Source of the DNA: Oscillospiraceae bacterium
GTDB lineage: Bacteria > Bacillota_A > Clostridia > Oscillospirales > WRJC01
Reading direction: 5' to 3'
Assembly: GCA_009785015.1 (NCBI GenBank)
Contig: WQXD01000147.1
Coordinates: forward strand, 1 to 8,857
Length of the DNA stretch: 8,857 bases
Below the pieces are notes generated by a model. It saw nothing but the letters and a program-made list of their open reading frames with translations. It was not told the DNA's origin and did not search any database. Below are positions 1 through 5,580 of this stretch, one piece after another. The position numbers were made by a program, and so were the translations under genes. Each line of letters starts with the position of its first letter. The first letter of the stretch is position 1.

Positions 1-783
1 GTCGAGATATTTCGTCTGCATTTCTATCGACGGCAAAAACACTTCGTTGAACATTTTCGGGGATATCATATAGGCGAAATCGTTTTGAGCCGCGTAAAAT
101 TTGCCCGGCGACCACAGATTAAACCAGCAGGTTGAGCCCTGCGCCCCGTCTTTGGTTATGGAATACGTATCATCGTATATTTCGAGCCACTGGCGCATGA
201 GATATTGGTCGAATTCGCGGACGTACTCCGGGCATTCCGCCATGTCGTACAGAAGCTGCTCCGTGCCTCGAATGGCGGCGAGCGTATCGCCGCACGCGCC
301 GAATGCCATATTGCTCGGAATGCACTTGCCCTCGCTCTTACGCACCGCAAAACGGCGCACCTCCCGCCCGAACTTCCACCATTTATTATTTTCTTTGTCG
401 ATTGTCAGCCGCCTGTAGTCGTGGTCGGTAAGCTCGCCGTCAGCGATCAAAGGCTCTGCCCAGCCCGTGTCCTCTTTCAGGGTCACGTTCGCGCCAAGGT
501 ATGTAACGTGCCCATCGCAGCCGGGAAAGCCGGGATTCCAGTCGGGGAACGCTTCCCCTCCATAATACGTCGCTTTCAGCCTGTATTCGTTTAAAGCGGC
601 GAGGTAGCCGAAATCGAGCCACCTGTCCTCCACCTTTTCGGGCAGCGGAGGGGGGACGTCGTTTGCCGCGTTTTTTGCGGGTGCGGTGACGCCTATCGCG
701 CACCTGCCGAAATATTCGTGTTCCCACCATGCGAGATAATTTTTCTTCGTGTCTTCCCAATCGGGTTTATACAGCAAATCCAT
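1..783 (-). CDS. URO-D-superfamily-like protein, C-terminus beyond the window
   Basis: The minus strand is open from an ATG at 783-781 to the window edge: 261 codons with no stop, so the C-terminal part is missing. A GGGGGA ribosome site (796-791) lies 7 bases before the ATG. The product starts MDLLYKPDWEDTKK and is rich in Trp and Tyr, with no signal peptide or membrane segment. A CWFNLWSPGKFY segment followed by ISPKMFNEVFLP (about residues 240-251) resembles the central part of uroporphyrinogen-decarboxylase-fold proteins, in which a segment of this kind precedes the active-site half. Those proteins include true decarboxylases and corrinoid-dependent methyltransferases. The gene is third in the operon, 27 bases after the stop of the other URO-D-like gene, and shows no obvious close similarity to it, so it is not a recent tandem duplicate. 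Family assignment is by recalled resemblance; the substrate is unknown. Confidence 0.72.
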   Translation of the reverse strand, partial: MDLLYKPDWEDTKKNYLAWWEHEYFGRCAIGVTAPAKNAANDVPPPLPEKVEDRWLDFGYLAALNEYRLKATYYGGEAFPDWNPGFPGCDGHVTYLGANVTLKEDTGWAEPLIADGELTDHDYRRLTIDKENNKWWKFGREVRRFAVRKSEGKCIPSNMAFGACGDTLAAIRGTEQLLYDMAECPEYVREFDQYLMRQWLEIYDDTYSITKDGAQGSTCWFNLWSPGKFYAAQNDFAYMISPKMFNEVFLPSIEMQTKYLD

Positions 784-810
784 TTCAAAATCCCCCGTAA
801 TTTCCGTTTT

Positions 811-1908
811 TCACTTTTGCCGCCCTTTGCCGAGTTCGCGGCAATGCTTATAAAATAATTCCAAATTGCCTTCGGGTATGTCCGGCGACAGATAGCTTGC
901 CGTAGCGAGGCATAAACCGGGATGAGGCCATTCGTCAAGCACCCTTTCGACTTCTTTTTTTATGGCGACCTTATCTGTTTTCAGCAATACATCGATTACC
1001 GAGCATGACCCCCATAATATCAGCGGATCGCCGTTTTTGGCGCGCAATTTTGCCACGTCTCTTATTTTTGTACCACATTCCTCTTGAAACCCCTGAAAAC
1101 CCGCCATGCCTATATCTATCAACGGAGAAAGCATGTCGTTCATATTGCCGTCGCTGTGCCATATCAGTTTAAACCCGGAATCGACAAGGGGCCTCACGGC
1201 ATAATCGAGCTTGGGGAAATACAGTCTGTCCATCATTGCGAGAGAAACCATATTCCCGCGCTGGTCGGTCACATCCGTTCCCAGATAAGCGATTCTCGGC
1301 CAGTTGAGCCTTTTTGCGGCTTCCACGACGCATTCGTTGTGTATTCTCGCCGCTTTGGCGCACGACGTCCAGTACCTTTCAAAAAGGTCCGGGTATAAGG
1401 CGAGCGTTATGAAAAATCCCTCGTAGCCGTATTCACCGTAGGGAAAGTGTATGATCGAGGGCCCGCAGTGATCCATGCCGAATATCCAAAGCAGGTCTTC
1501 CCCCATTTCTTCCTGCGTTGCTGTCTGATAGCGGCAAATATAATCGACGAATTGCTCCCTGCCGCGTTCCAGTTCGGCGAGGTTCGCGTCGTTTGTCCGG
1601 ATAAAGAGCTCCATATGTTTTGCAACCATGTCCGGGTCGTTCCACTGCGTCTCGTAGTCGGCAGTCCAATGCCCGGATGCCTGAATTTTTGGCGGAAACC
1701 ATTTCTGTATGAAAAAATCCATGCCCACCATTGCCGAGGCTTTATAATGCGCTCCCGGCTGGTTCGCCCAATATTCGTCCTCCGTCAGCCCGGTGAGTTT
1801 CATGACAAACTCCGGCGATCCGAAACCGTTTGCCATAATAGGCAGACGGTCGGTCATTTCGAAATTCATCGCCAGTATTGCCCGTTCCCGGCCTCTCATC
1901 TCGCTCAT
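811..1908 (-). CDS. URO-D-superfamily protein (corrinoid methyltransferase/decarboxylase-like)
   Basis: 365 residues, close to the usual 340-370 of the family. The N-terminus MSEMRGRERAILAMNFEMTD matches the family opening (helix, then a short segment ending in a buried RLP). Family landmarks follow: TDVTDQRGNMVSL (about residues 211-223), the active-site-proximal WHSDGNMNDML (H251, D253) and WGSCSVIDVLL (C302). The classic HxC zinc motif of MtaA/MtbA methyltransferases is not seen, so methyl transfer to a corrinoid is possible but unproven; true haem-pathway URO-D is unlikely given the neighbours. The start is the ATG at 1908: a GGGGAG site (1922-1917) sits 8 bases upstream. A GTG at 1917, three codons earlier, would place the start inside that site and is less likely. 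The gene is cytoplasmic and translationally coupled to the upstream oxidoreductase, whose stop (1916-1914) lies between this ribosome site and the ATG. Confidence 0.86.
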   Translation of the reverse strand: MSEMRGRERAILAMNFEMTDRLPIMANGFGSPEFVMKLTGLTEDEYWANQPGAHYKASAMVGMDFFIQKWFPPKIQASGHWTADYETQWNDPDMVAKHMELFIRTNDANLAELERGREQFVDYICRYQTATQEEMGEDLLWIFGMDHCGPSIIHFPYGEYGYEGFFITLALYPDLFERYWTSCAKAARIHNECVVEAAKRLNWPRIAYLGTDVTDQRGNMVSLAMMDRLYFPKLDYAVRPLVDSGFKLIWHSDGNMNDMLSPLIDIGMAGFQGFQEECGTKIRDVAKLRAKNGDPLILWGSCSVIDVLLKTDKVAIKKEVERVLDEWPHPGLCLATASYLSPDIPEGNLELFYKHCRELGKGRQK

Positions 1909-1913
1909 ATTTT

Positions 1914-3170
1914 TCACTCCCCGAAATAACCCAGCTTCCGCCAGTCATTTCTGGCCTTTTCATAATCGGCTTCCGTAATCCCGCGCGCTGCGGTACCGGC
2001 AGGTGCGGAAGGCGTCACCCGCTTGTCTTCGCTGAAATGGGGAAAAGGATTGAAGGTGTCGTTTTCGTATTCGGCGCGGGCTTTTTCATCGGCAAAGTCG
2101 GGTATTTCAAGAGGTATGCCGCCCTGCAGAACGCTCTTCCACGCCACAATACCCACGGAAGAAAGCGCCACAGACTTATACAGGTCAAAGAACGGCTGCG
2201 TATTTTCACGCACGCAGTTGATAAAATGATACATGACCCAAAAATCTCCGCCGCCGTGCCCCGCTTTTTCCGCGAGCTCGGCGTTGTCCGGCCATTGCGC
2301 GGCATAGATTTTTTCCGTTTGCTCCCCCTCGGGGATATTCCAGCGGTTGTATGCGAGGCGCACGTTGTTTTGGTTGCCGCGTACAGTTTCCGCTGCTCCT
2401 TTCGTGCATGCGAGGCGGTACCAGTTCCCGTGCCCGGCGAAGGAAGCGCACCCGGTCACGCGGAATATCGCGCCGTTGTCCATCGTGCACAGCATAATGG
2501 CGGCGCCGTCTGAATTATTGCGCACCGTTCCCTCGTAGAGTTCGGGGGCGTACATGGCGAGCGCGTTCACTTTTTTGGGAACCGCTCCCGTCATATACAT
2601 GAGCGGCGCCAATGAATGCGTTACATAATAAGAGACGGGGATCCAGTTGCGCCAGTGATATTTTCCGGGGGAGAGATTGTTGTAATCTTCGCGCGGGCAG
2701 GGGTGCACATATTCGCCCTCGGCGTATAAAACACGCCCCAAAGTCCCGCCCCGGTAAAGGCGGGCAAGTTCAAGATTCGCGCACATGAACGGATAATTTT
2801 CGGCGAGCGAAAAGATTTTTCCGGATTTTTCCGCCGCGCGGCAAATGGCCGCTCCTTCGGCCAATGTGACATTGCAGGCAGTTTCGGTTAAAACGTGTAC
2901 CCCGGCCGCAAGGGCTTTGATGGCATATTCCGCGTGTTCGTCGTAATAGTTGCACAATACCGCCGCATCCATCGGATGGCATATGAACTCGTCAAAGTCC
3001 CTGTACCAACGGATGTTCTCCGGACAGTTGCCTTTTACCGCCAAAAACGCATCCTCGCTTTTATCGCATACCGCCGAGACTTCCGCGCCCGCGTCCCGCG
3101 CGGCCATGATAAAAGCGCTGCCCCGCCGCAAACCGAACACGCCGATTTTTATCTTACTATCCATATCCAC
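1914..3170 (-). CDS. Gfo/Idh/MocA-family NAD(P)-dependent oxidoreductase
   Basis: 418 residues, cytoplasmic, first gene of the operon. The N-terminal Rossmann fold starts KIKIGVFGLRRGSAF (residues 6-20), with GLRRGS replacing the common GxGxxG. The usual EKP motif, whose lysine is catalytic in many family members, reads TETACN (95-100), so that lysine is absent. AENYPFM (123-129), YYVTHSLAP (181-189) and GHGGGDF (304-310) follow. The ETA/Y-x-T-H/GHGG combination resembles the branch near GH109, where a family member uses bound NAD to cleave glycosides by transient oxidation, rather than simple dehydrogenases. This is inference from motif memory. The start is GTG at 3170, 7 bases after an AGGA (3181-3178); an in-frame ATG at 3164 is an alternative with poor spacing (13 bases). 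The substrate is probably a sugar, polyol or glycoside; a plain dehydrogenase cannot be excluded. Confidence 0.88.
   Translation of the reverse strand: MDMDSKIKIGVFGLRRGSAFIMAARDAGAEVSAVCDKSEDAFLAVKGNCPENIRWYRDFDEFICHPMDAAVLCNYYDEHAEYAIKALAAGVHVLTETACNVTLAEGAAICRAAEKSGKIFSLAENYPFMCANLELARLYRGGTLGRVLYAEGEYVHPCPREDYNNLSPGKYHWRNWIPVSYYVTHSLAPLMYMTGAVPKKVNALAMYAPELYEGTVRNNSDGAAIMLCTMDNGAIFRVTGCASFAGHGNWYRLACTKGAAETVRGNQNNVRLAYNRWNIPEGEQTEKIYAAQWPDNAELAEKAGHGGGDFWVMYHFINCVRENTQPFFDLYKSVALSSVGIVAWKSVLQGGIPLEIPDFADEKARAEYENDTFNPFPHFSEDKRVTPSAPAGTAARGITEADYEKARNDWRKLGYFGE
1917..1922 (-). promoter_or_regulatory. Ribosome site embedded in the upstream gene's end
   Basis: GGGGAG on the minus strand is formed by the last codons of the oxidoreductase gene (Gly-Glu, next to its TGA stop). 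It stands 8 bases before the ATG at 1908. This decides the start of the URO-D-like gene and implies translational coupling: a ribosome terminating at 1914 is already on the next initiation site. Confidence 0.7.
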
Positions 3171-3210
3171 AATATTTTCCTTTTCTTGATTCTATTTTTA
3201 TTCGGTATTT

Positions 3211-3239
3211 ATCATATCACAGAACTTACCGGATGTCAA
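3211..3239 (-). promoter_or_regulatory. Strong sigma-A promoter of the oxidoreductase/URO-D operon
   Basis: On the minus strand a perfect -35 TTGACA (3239-3234) and -10 TATGAT (3216-3211) are separated by exactly 17 bases. The -10 is preceded by TG-A (extended -10). The predicted transcript starts near 3204, giving a leader of about 35 bases to the GTG at 3170. No terminator-like hairpin lies between promoter and gene, so any control is probably at initiation. Confidence 0.88.
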
Positions 3240-3270
3240 CTGTTTTTAATTTGGTCCGCGATTTTACGGT

Positions 3271-3280
3271 TTGTTCACAA
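3271..3280. repeat. Short inverted repeat between divergent promoters
   Basis: TTGT-TC-ACAA: 4-base arms around a 2-base centre. It lies upstream of both -35 boxes (3239-3234 on minus, 3299-3304 on plus). It could be an operator half-site, but it is short enough to be chance. Confidence 0.25.
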
Positions 3281-3298
3281 TCATAAATGAAATTCTGC

Positions 3299-3327
3299 TT
3301 GCTTTTTTCTCGGTATCGTGATATACT
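3299..3327 (+). promoter_or_regulatory. Sigma-A promoter of the ribosomal-protection GTPase leader
   Basis: TTGCTT (3299-3304) and TATACT (3322-3327) are spaced 17 bases apart, and TG-A directly before the -10 makes it an extended -10. The weak -35 is compensated by the extended element. The expected start is near 3334, only a few bases before the leader ORF's Shine-Dalgarno at 3339-3344, so the transcript begins almost directly with a translation signal, as expected for a leader-peptide attenuator. Confidence 0.75.
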
Positions 3328-3351
3328 GTTTTAAAATGAGGGGGATTTGAT

Positions 3352-3441
3352 ATGTTTGTTTTATATTTATACCTGATAAAAGACAGCGACGATAATTGCT
3401 CCGTTCAAGCGGATAACGGCGGGACGTTGCGCGGAGCTTAA
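3352..3441 (+). CDS. 29-residue leader peptide of the GTPase attenuator
   Basis: ATG at 3352, TAA at 3439-3441; 29 codons, too short for usual gene calling. A very strong GAGGGGG (3338-3344) sits 7 bases before the ATG. The peptide begins MFVLYLYLIKDSDD and ends GGTLRGA. The first half is rich in Leu and Tyr with no lipobox, so it is probably expressed for its translation rather than its product. It lies between the promoter and a chain of stem-loops ending in a terminator before the Tet(M)-like gene. A leader ORF of similar size is known upstream of tet(M), where translation through it relieves termination. The role here is inferred from position; the ORF, its ribosome site and its stop are seen directly. 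Confidence 0.72.
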   Translation: MFVLYLYLIKDSDDNCSVQADNGGTLRGA

Positions 3442-3444
3442 TCA

Positions 3445-3462
3445 GGAGGGATAAATCCTTCC
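3445..3462 (+). promoter_or_regulatory. Leader stem-loop abutting the leader-peptide stop
   Basis: GGAGGG (3445-3450) pairs with CCTTCC (3457-3462), six pairs with one G-U, around a 6-base loop. It starts three bases after the leader ORF's stop, so a ribosome finishing the leader peptide would cover the 5' arm and stop the stem forming. The 3' arm is also complementary to the terminator arm at 3626-3632. Confidence 0.55.
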
Positions 3463-3465
3463 GAG

Positions 3466-3539
3466 GTTCGTCGGTAATATGGCTTATGAAGCGTAGCTTT
3501 GCCTATGCTTTTGGTGGGATGCCGTTTTGCCGACCGAAC
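3466..3539 (+). promoter_or_regulatory. Long leader stem with nested hairpins
   Basis: GTTCG-TCGG (3466-3474) pairs with CCGA-CGAAC (3530-3539) through nine pairs with one bulged C. Inside are mutually exclusive small stems: AAGC/GCTT (3489-3492 with 3496-3499), and GCGTAG (3491-3496) with CTATGC (3503-3508). Overlapping alternatives of this kind are typical of attenuator leaders, but the folding has not been computed. Confidence 0.45.
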
Positions 3540-3560
3540 AAAAAAACAGATTAGGCACAC

Positions 3561-3588
3561 AGGCTGCGGGCGGTTTCGTTCGCAGCCT
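3561..3588 (+). promoter_or_regulatory. Perfect 8-bp hairpin in the leader
   Basis: AGGCTGCG (3561-3568) and CGCAGCCT (3581-3588) form a perfect stem with a 12-base loop. It is followed by TTGATATTT, a broken T run, so it could be a weak early terminator or simply a structural element of the leader. Confidence 0.55.
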
Positions 3589-3598
3589 TTGATATTTG

Positions 3599-3621
3599 CG
3601 GGGCATTGTTTTTATACCCCG
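3599..3621 (+). promoter_or_regulatory. CGGGG/CCCCG hairpin in the leader
   Basis: CGGGG (3599-3603) can pair with CCCCG (3617-3621) around a 13-base T-rich loop. It lies directly upstream of the terminator hairpin and may help space the alternative structures. Confidence 0.4.
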
Positions 3622-3625
3622 TGCG

Positions 3626-3660
3626 CGGAAGGCTGATGAGGGCTTTCCGTTATTTTTATT
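3626..3660 (+). terminator. Intrinsic terminator/attenuator before the GTPase gene
   Basis: CGGAAGGC (3626-3633) pairs with GCTTTCCG (3642-3649): eight pairs, one G-U, with an 8-base loop, followed by a T-rich run (3650-3660). It lies after the promoter and leader ORF but before the gene's GGAGG at 3662, so it would end transcription before the coding region. That position makes it an attenuator, not an end-of-operon terminator. Confidence 0.8.
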
Positions 3661-3674
3661 TGGAGGAGAAAACT

Positions 3675-5567
3675 ATGGCAAACACATTGAACATCGGCAT
3701 CGTCGCTCATATTGACGCCGGCAAAACAACCCTTACCGAGCATATTCTTTTTGAAAGCGGTGTAATACGCACAAAAGGGCGCGTAGACCATGCCAGCACC
3801 GTTACCGACGACTTGGCAATCGAGCGCAGGCGCGGAATCACCATCAAAGAAAAAACGGTATCATTCAATTGGGGCAGCATCAAAATCAACCTGCTGGACA
3901 CTCCCGGCCATGCCGATTTTCTTTGCGAAGTGGTCAGGGCGTTCCACGTGCTGGATATCGCCGTTTTGGTGATATCCGCCAAAGAAAGCGTACAGCCCCA
4001 GACGGTCGCCATTTACAATCTGCTGAAGAAAATAGGGCTTCCTGTCGTTATATTCATCAACAAGCTGGACCGGGCGGGCGCCGATGTGGAGCGCGTCCGC
4101 AAAGATATTGCGGCGTTGGGCATTAAGCATGCCATGATGCGCTTCGCCGGCGAATCTTTGTCGGTTGAGCATTGGAGCAATAATGCCGGATATGCGGAAG
4201 ATAACCTGCTGACGCTTTTGGAATTTGACGATGATATCATCGCCGGATTTGAAAGCGGTGAAAGCGGTCACATGGTTGACGATATAATATACAAATTCAC
4301 CGCCGAGAATAAAATCGTCCCCGTTTTCATCGGGGTCGCTTTGCAGGGCATAGGAGTCAAGGATTTATTGGACGAATTAGTCCGCATACAGCGGCACGTC
4401 CGTATTTTGCCGCAGGACGCGCCCGCTTCCGCCATTATTTACAAGATAAATTTCAACGAGCGGCGGGAGCGCAAAATCTATTTCCGCATGTACGCCGGAA
4501 CCATTCGGGTGCGTGAAAAATATGGCGTGGCGCAAAAGCCGGACGATTTCCCCGAAATCCAAATCAAAACCCTTGAAACGGTCAGCGGAGCGAAATTGGC
4601 GGCAGCAGACCACGTGTCCGCGGGAGAAATAGGCGTACTCACCAATGTGGACGATTTACGGGTGGGTGATATTATCGGCGTCCGCTGCGACGGCATACGG
4701 ACCGTAGACGCAGTGAAGCCTATTTTTTCCGCTGACGTTTTCCCTGTAAAACGCATGGACAAACAGCGGCTTTTGGACGCTCTGGCCGAGATGAACCTTG
4801 AGGACGGGCAATTGGACTTCACCATAGACGATAAATCCCAAATCACAATCAAGCTGTTCGGGGAAATTCAAAAAGAATTTATAAGAACCCAGCTGCAGGA
4901 TAAATACGGCATAGAAACCGAATTTTCAAACACACGGACGATTTTCAAGGAAACGCCCGTCGGCACGGGCAGATCGGGGCCGGGATTTCTTGAGTTTACA
5001 GTCGAGCCGCTGCCGCGCGGAACGGGCGTGAGTTATGAATATAACAGGGGCGTTGGCATAACGGGCGGCTTAACCAAGCAGATGCACGCCGCCGTACAGG
5101 AAAGCGCGTTGGCGAGCCTGATACCAAGCGCTTTGATAGTCGCTGACAGAGGCGAAGGGGTGCCGTTCAGGCCCGGCGCGCAAGGCTGGGAAGTTGTGGA
5201 TATCCGGGTCATATTTGACGCTTGCAATATGCCCGGAGGCCCAAGGCCATCGGCAGGCGCGTTCAGAGGCGAAGCGCCGTGGGCATTAAAGCAAGCCATA
5301 CAAAACGCGGGCACGCAGGTTCTGGAGCCGATTTATTATTATCAGATTGTCGTCCATGCGGACTTTTGCGGCAAAACGGTGAGCGAAATTGAAAATCACC
5401 GCGGCAATGTCGTTTCCATAGAAGACAGCGGCGCCTATGTAAAACTCTCCGGCAAGCTGCCGGCCCGTATGTATCAGGAATTTCTGCGTGAATTCCAGCC
5501 GCTGACAAAAAATATGGGCAGTTTTGATACGATCAGAGTCGAATATGAACCGTACAGCGGGGAATAG
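3675..5567 (+). CDS. Tet(M)-like ribosomal-protection-type translational GTPase
   Basis: 630 residues (Tet(M) is 639). It belongs to the EF-G-like group that binds the ribosome and, in resistance members, removes tetracycline at the cost of GTP. G1 AHIDAGKT (11-18), G2 RGIT (53-56), G3 DTPGH (75-79) and G4 NKLD (129-132) are intact. Domain II follows, then EF-G-like domains III-V; ALKQAIQNAGTQVLEP (about 537-552) matches domain IV of Tet(M). The start is ATG 3675, 8 bases after GGAGG (3662-3666); the 23-codon upstream extension overlaps the terminator and is rejected. Two oddities: the domain IV loop that reads YSPVST in Tet(M) aligns with MPGGPRPSAG (519-528), keeping one proline but losing Tyr and Val; and the protein ends at EYEPYSGE without Tet(M)'s roughly 30-residue C-terminal extension. 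Family is certain; tetracycline resistance is not. Expression is probably controlled by the leader attenuator. Confidence 0.92.
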   Translation: MANTLNIGIVAHIDAGKTTLTEHILFESGVIRTKGRVDHASTVTDDLAIERRRGITIKEKTVSFNWGSIKINLLDTPGHADFLCEVVRAFHVLDIAVLVISAKESVQPQTVAIYNLLKKIGLPVVIFINKLDRAGADVERVRKDIAALGIKHAMMRFAGESLSVEHWSNNAGYAEDNLLTLLEFDDDIIAGFESGESGHMVDDIIYKFTAENKIVPVFIGVALQGIGVKDLLDELVRIQRHVRILPQDAPASAIIYKINFNERRERKIYFRMYAGTIRVREKYGVAQKPDDFPEIQIKTLETVSGAKLAAADHVSAGEIGVLTNVDDLRVGDIIGVRCDGIRTVDAVKPIFSADVFPVKRMDKQRLLDALAEMNLEDGQLDFTIDDKSQITIKLFGEIQKEFIRTQLQDKYGIETEFSNTRTIFKETPVGTGRSGPGFLEFTVEPLPRGTGVSYEYNRGVGITGGLTKQMHAAVQESALASLIPSALIVADRGEGVPFRPGAQGWEVVDIRVIFDACNMPGGPRPSAGAFRGEAPWALKQAIQNAGTQVLEPIYYYQIVVHADFCGKTVSEIENHRGNVVSIEDSGAYVKLSGKLPARMYQEFLREFQPLTKNMGSFDTIRVEYEPYSGE

Positions 5568-5580
5568 CCGAAAAAAAACA

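Noticed and set aside
440..760. 106-codon minus-strand open frame, arginine-rich.
   Set aside because: It overlaps out of frame the continuous 261-codon URO-D-like frame that has a ribosome site and family resemblance.
1878..2513. 211-codon open frame on the plus strand.
   Set aside because: It lies antisense to the well-supported oxidoreductase gene, has no family resemblance and no ribosome site; the GC-rich codon pattern of the real gene explains it.
3481..3540. Possible T-box leader because of a GGTGGGATGCCG stretch.
   Set aside because: It only loosely resembles the T-box consensus, no specifier stem is evident, and the downstream gene is not an amino-acid or tRNA-ligase gene. Leader-peptide attenuation explains the region better.
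3540..3546. A7 run read as a T run for a minus-strand terminator with the 3561-3588 hairpin.
   Set aside because: The run is 14 bases from the stem, too far for an intrinsic terminator, and there is no minus-strand gene upstream of it to terminate.
3606..3674. In-frame 23-codon N-terminal extension of the GTPase from an ATG at 3606.
   Set aside because: It would run through the terminator hairpin and T run and has no ribosome site. The ATG at 3675 has GGAGG at 8-base spacing and matches the usual start of the family.
3861..4271. 136-codon minus-strand open frame inside the GTPase gene.
   Set aside because: It is a shadow of the GTP-binding domain coding sequence, with no motifs of its own.
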